From Malania oleifera (lineage: Eukaryota; Streptophyta; Magnoliopsida; Santalales; Ximeniaceae), in the NCBI RefSeq assembly GCF_029873635.1, contig NC_080417.1, forward strand, positions 31,360,214 through 31,424,213: a stretch of 64,000 nucleotides of DNA, read 5' to 3'. Below the pieces are notes generated by a model, which did no database searches, was not told the DNA's origin, and saw nothing but the letters and a program-made list of their open reading frames with translations. Within the stretch, counting starts at the first letter, position 1, and the number at the start of each line of letters is the position of its first letter. The position numbers and the translations under genes were made by a program. Positions 61,636 through 64,000 of this stretch are shown here, piece by piece.

Positions 61636-62457
61636 TTTTTTAATGTAATATTAACTTATGATTTCGTAACTAAAATTAATCACATATTTTATGATAAATG
61701 TGTGATTATTATTTTAATGATATAATTTATATTATAAATCTAATAGCCATCAATTTATTATTTTTCAAATTTCTTTAATTTAATATCTTATTTATTTCTT
61801 CAATTTTGGTTGAATAGTAATGACTACTACAACACTTATGTAAAGGTGTTAGTTGTCCAATCAAAGAGAAGCGAAAAAGAAAACAGAGATCGCTTGACAA
61901 ATTGAAAAATTAATTATTTTATTTATTTAATTTATAAGTTATCAAATCGTGAAAACCAACAAAGAGTACCCTACACCGGAATGACATTGATTTCAATTTT
62001 AAGACCAAAAATCATTGTACTTCAACCTACAAATTTGTCTAATTCTAAGAAATATGATTCTTATTTTATTTTATAAGTTTTTATTTTATAATTATCACCA
62101 TTGTACTCATTGTGCTCAATATAACATAATTTCCAACATTCTAAAACTGAATTCTTGACTTAATGAGTGCAAGTTTCATAATAACATTTTTTTTATGACA
62201 CGGGATCTTCAGCCACCGACGAACCCTTCGGACCCTCCGGTGCGGCACCAAACCCGCGAAGTAGCTAAAACCAACAAGTGATTTGTGGATCAAGTGATAT
62301 ATCGATATAGTAATGTGTCAATTTTTTATTTTATACCACAATCCAAGTCACCATCTTCTTTACTATTATTTAATTTGAATTAACTTTTTCTATATTTTTG
62401 TTTTTTATTTGAATTGTTTTGTAATTTGTTATTTTGATAGTCTTTATATTTGTTATT
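61636..62457. other. AT-rich intergenic DNA
   Basis: A short GC-rich patch (62199-62260, with ACCGACGAACCCTTCGGACC) stands out. Otherwise nothing recognised. Confidence 0.4.
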
Positions 62458-62784
62458 TGGGCAAAAGACACTATCCTTCCCTTTTTGATAAAAAGACAAT
62501 GACCTTCCATAAGGTTTCAAAAATCTCAAAAACCTCTTATGAGATTTTAAGAATTTCAAAGAACTCTATTGAGGTTTACTAAAAAGACACAAATCTCACT
62601 TTATATCTTGTAAACAAAAAAAAAAAGTTTTTTGAAGGGAGATCTGTTTTTTTGGTCAAACCTTAGGAGAGATTTGTGGAATTTTTGAAATCTCACAAGA
62701 AGTTTGTGTCATTTTTTAAATCTCGAAGGAAATATTTATCTTTTTACCAAATCTTGGTAAAGGTGTGTATTTTTTGCCCTTATT
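62458..62784. mobile_element. Foldback/MITE-like element
   Basis: The ends are inverted (GGGCAAAAGACACTATCC at the left; TGTATTTTTTGCCC at the right). The arms pair imperfectly along most of the 327 bp through repeated AAATCTC/GAGATTT segments. Relatives lie at 7469 and 14580. No reading frame or clear target repeat. Confidence 0.6.
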
Positions 62785-64000
62785 ATCTTAATTGACATTT
62801 TTTCTTCATGCTTTGCAAAACTTTGGTGGAATCGAACAAGTGCATTGGAGTTGATGACGCAAATCAATTATAATTGACATTCAGTGTTATATAAATTCCT
62901 TACTATCAATCTTTTAAGTGGACTTGATACTCTAGCTATCTATTGCCACTCGGAGCATTAGTACTAGCACTGTATAGTGTGCTTTACCAAACTTTTAACA
63001 GAAGAATCCTTTATATCTAATTATCTGATGGACATATATCCTATCAGGTCAAAGATAAAAAACATTGCTCTCACGGCATGGGGCAGTGGAAAGGCATAAG
63101 CAAGTATGAAGGAGTAACGGGGATTCAATTTTAGGTAGATACACTCACGAAACCAGCGGTACCTGTGGATGGTGAGAGTTTACTCTGTGAACTAGTGGAG
63201 ACCGTAAATGGTGAGAGTTCGCTCTGTGAGCCAGTGGGGACCGTGGATGGTGAGAGTTCTTTGTGAGCCAGTGGGGACCGTGGATGGTAATGGAGATGTG
63301 TCCCAAGAGTCGAATTGGCCAAATATGTTGACCTTATAGGTCATGCCTAGTTTTGATTATGACAAATACTCATTATATCTAATGGGTGTTTAAGATTTTA
63401 TGTAGGAACTAAGATTGTTAAGATCAAGATGGGTACAAAGCAAGCAAAGCCTAAAGACAAATTTATATTCAGTGTTGTAATATATTTCATTTAATTGGTC
63501 TGTAATATTAATTAGGGCTCTGGTTTGTAATAAGCTCACACACATCACATGCATGATAATACGTAAACTCAAACAAACCATAAATGAAAAATGACCCAGT
63601 TGACCAACACCGGACTTTTTCGGTGTATTCAATATTGGACCCCAAGTGACCTTAAGACACTCACCTTTACACTTGCATGTATTAGACACTTGAATAGGGT
63701 TTATATGTTTCGAAATGGGACCGAAATGCACACTTGGTGCACTTTCAGTCGACTGGCCAAGACAGTTCATTTTGCCCTGGTCGACTGAAACAAGCCTGGT
63801 TCAATAGTTGACCAAGGCCCTGGTCGACCGAACCTATGTAGTTCAAAACCTCCTAGTCGACCAAAACCCTCTCTGGTCAAATTTGACCATCTGGTCAATC
63901 GAGACATTTTTGTACTCCAACTGCCTAGTCGACCGAAGGTCCTCAAGAAAAATCCCAACAGTCTGGTCAACCGAACCAGTCAGTTCAAAAATGCCCCGGT
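62785..64000 (+). mobile_element. 3' end and LTR of a Ty1/copia element (fossil, runs off window)
   Basis: Near 63135-63155 a VDTLTKP stretch resembles the motif closing the copia RNase H region. About four imperfect 35-40-bp units (GGTGAGAGTT...CCAGTGGGGACCG) follow at 63149-63290. LTR-like DNA from about 63380 contains repeated CTGGTCGACCGAA-type motifs (63745-63990) and continues past the end. The left boundary is uncertain, and 62785-63050 is unassigned. It is broken, and lineage is not assigned. Confidence 0.55.

Overview
The window is nuclear DNA of a flowering plant, most likely a woody eudicot. It is AT-rich, has few genes and long introns, and carries Ty1/copia and Ty3/gypsy LTR elements, an L1-type LINE, a tRNA-derived SINE and MITE-like foldbacks. 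Only two conventional protein genes are supported. They converge in the right half: a CRAL-TRIO/Sec14-type lipid-transfer protein (+ strand, five coding exons, 42783-44641, 295 codons) and an AE7-like MIP18/DUF59 cytosolic Fe-S assembly protein (- strand, five coding exons, 58668 down to 46111, 154 codons). I rebuilt both exon by exon, with phases that agree.

Left part (1-30000): a large LTR-like block (1-2471) is followed by a broken minus-strand Ty3/gypsy chromovirus (2472-7212). Then comes a segmental duplication. Unit A begins at 7213 and unit B at 14298. Unit B is split by about 8.35 kb of foreign DNA holding a LOB-domain gene fragment, a broken Ale-like copia element and at least three LTRs, one of them a solo LTR with perfect target-site repeats. 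Each unit holds the same promoter-like start (TATA-like box plus telo-box), leader-type introns, exon-like blocks, a small ORF, a conserved hairpin and a tRNA-like sequence. They look like a pair of transcribed loci that are probably non-coding.

Middle (30000-40400): AT-rich intergenic DNA with two L1-type LINE 3' ends, a GAGCTC/ACTCG-rich dispersed repeat, a near-perfect 158-nt hairpin, a GC-rich island with G-boxes and a 185-bp tandem repeat.

Right part (40400-64000): the Sec14-type gene has a site II/TATA promoter and a small upstream ORF in its leader. The AE7-like gene has a first intron that looks U12-type (5' site ATATCCTAT, branch site CTTGACT) with apparent AT-AA ends. Its second intron is swollen to 9.75 kb by a copia element with target repeats AAGCC, and that element's right LTR carries a further insertion. 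Beyond the gene lie a solo LTR, LTR fragments, foldback and tandem repeats, and the 3' part of another copia element running off the window. No CRISPR, rRNA or intact tRNA gene was seen.
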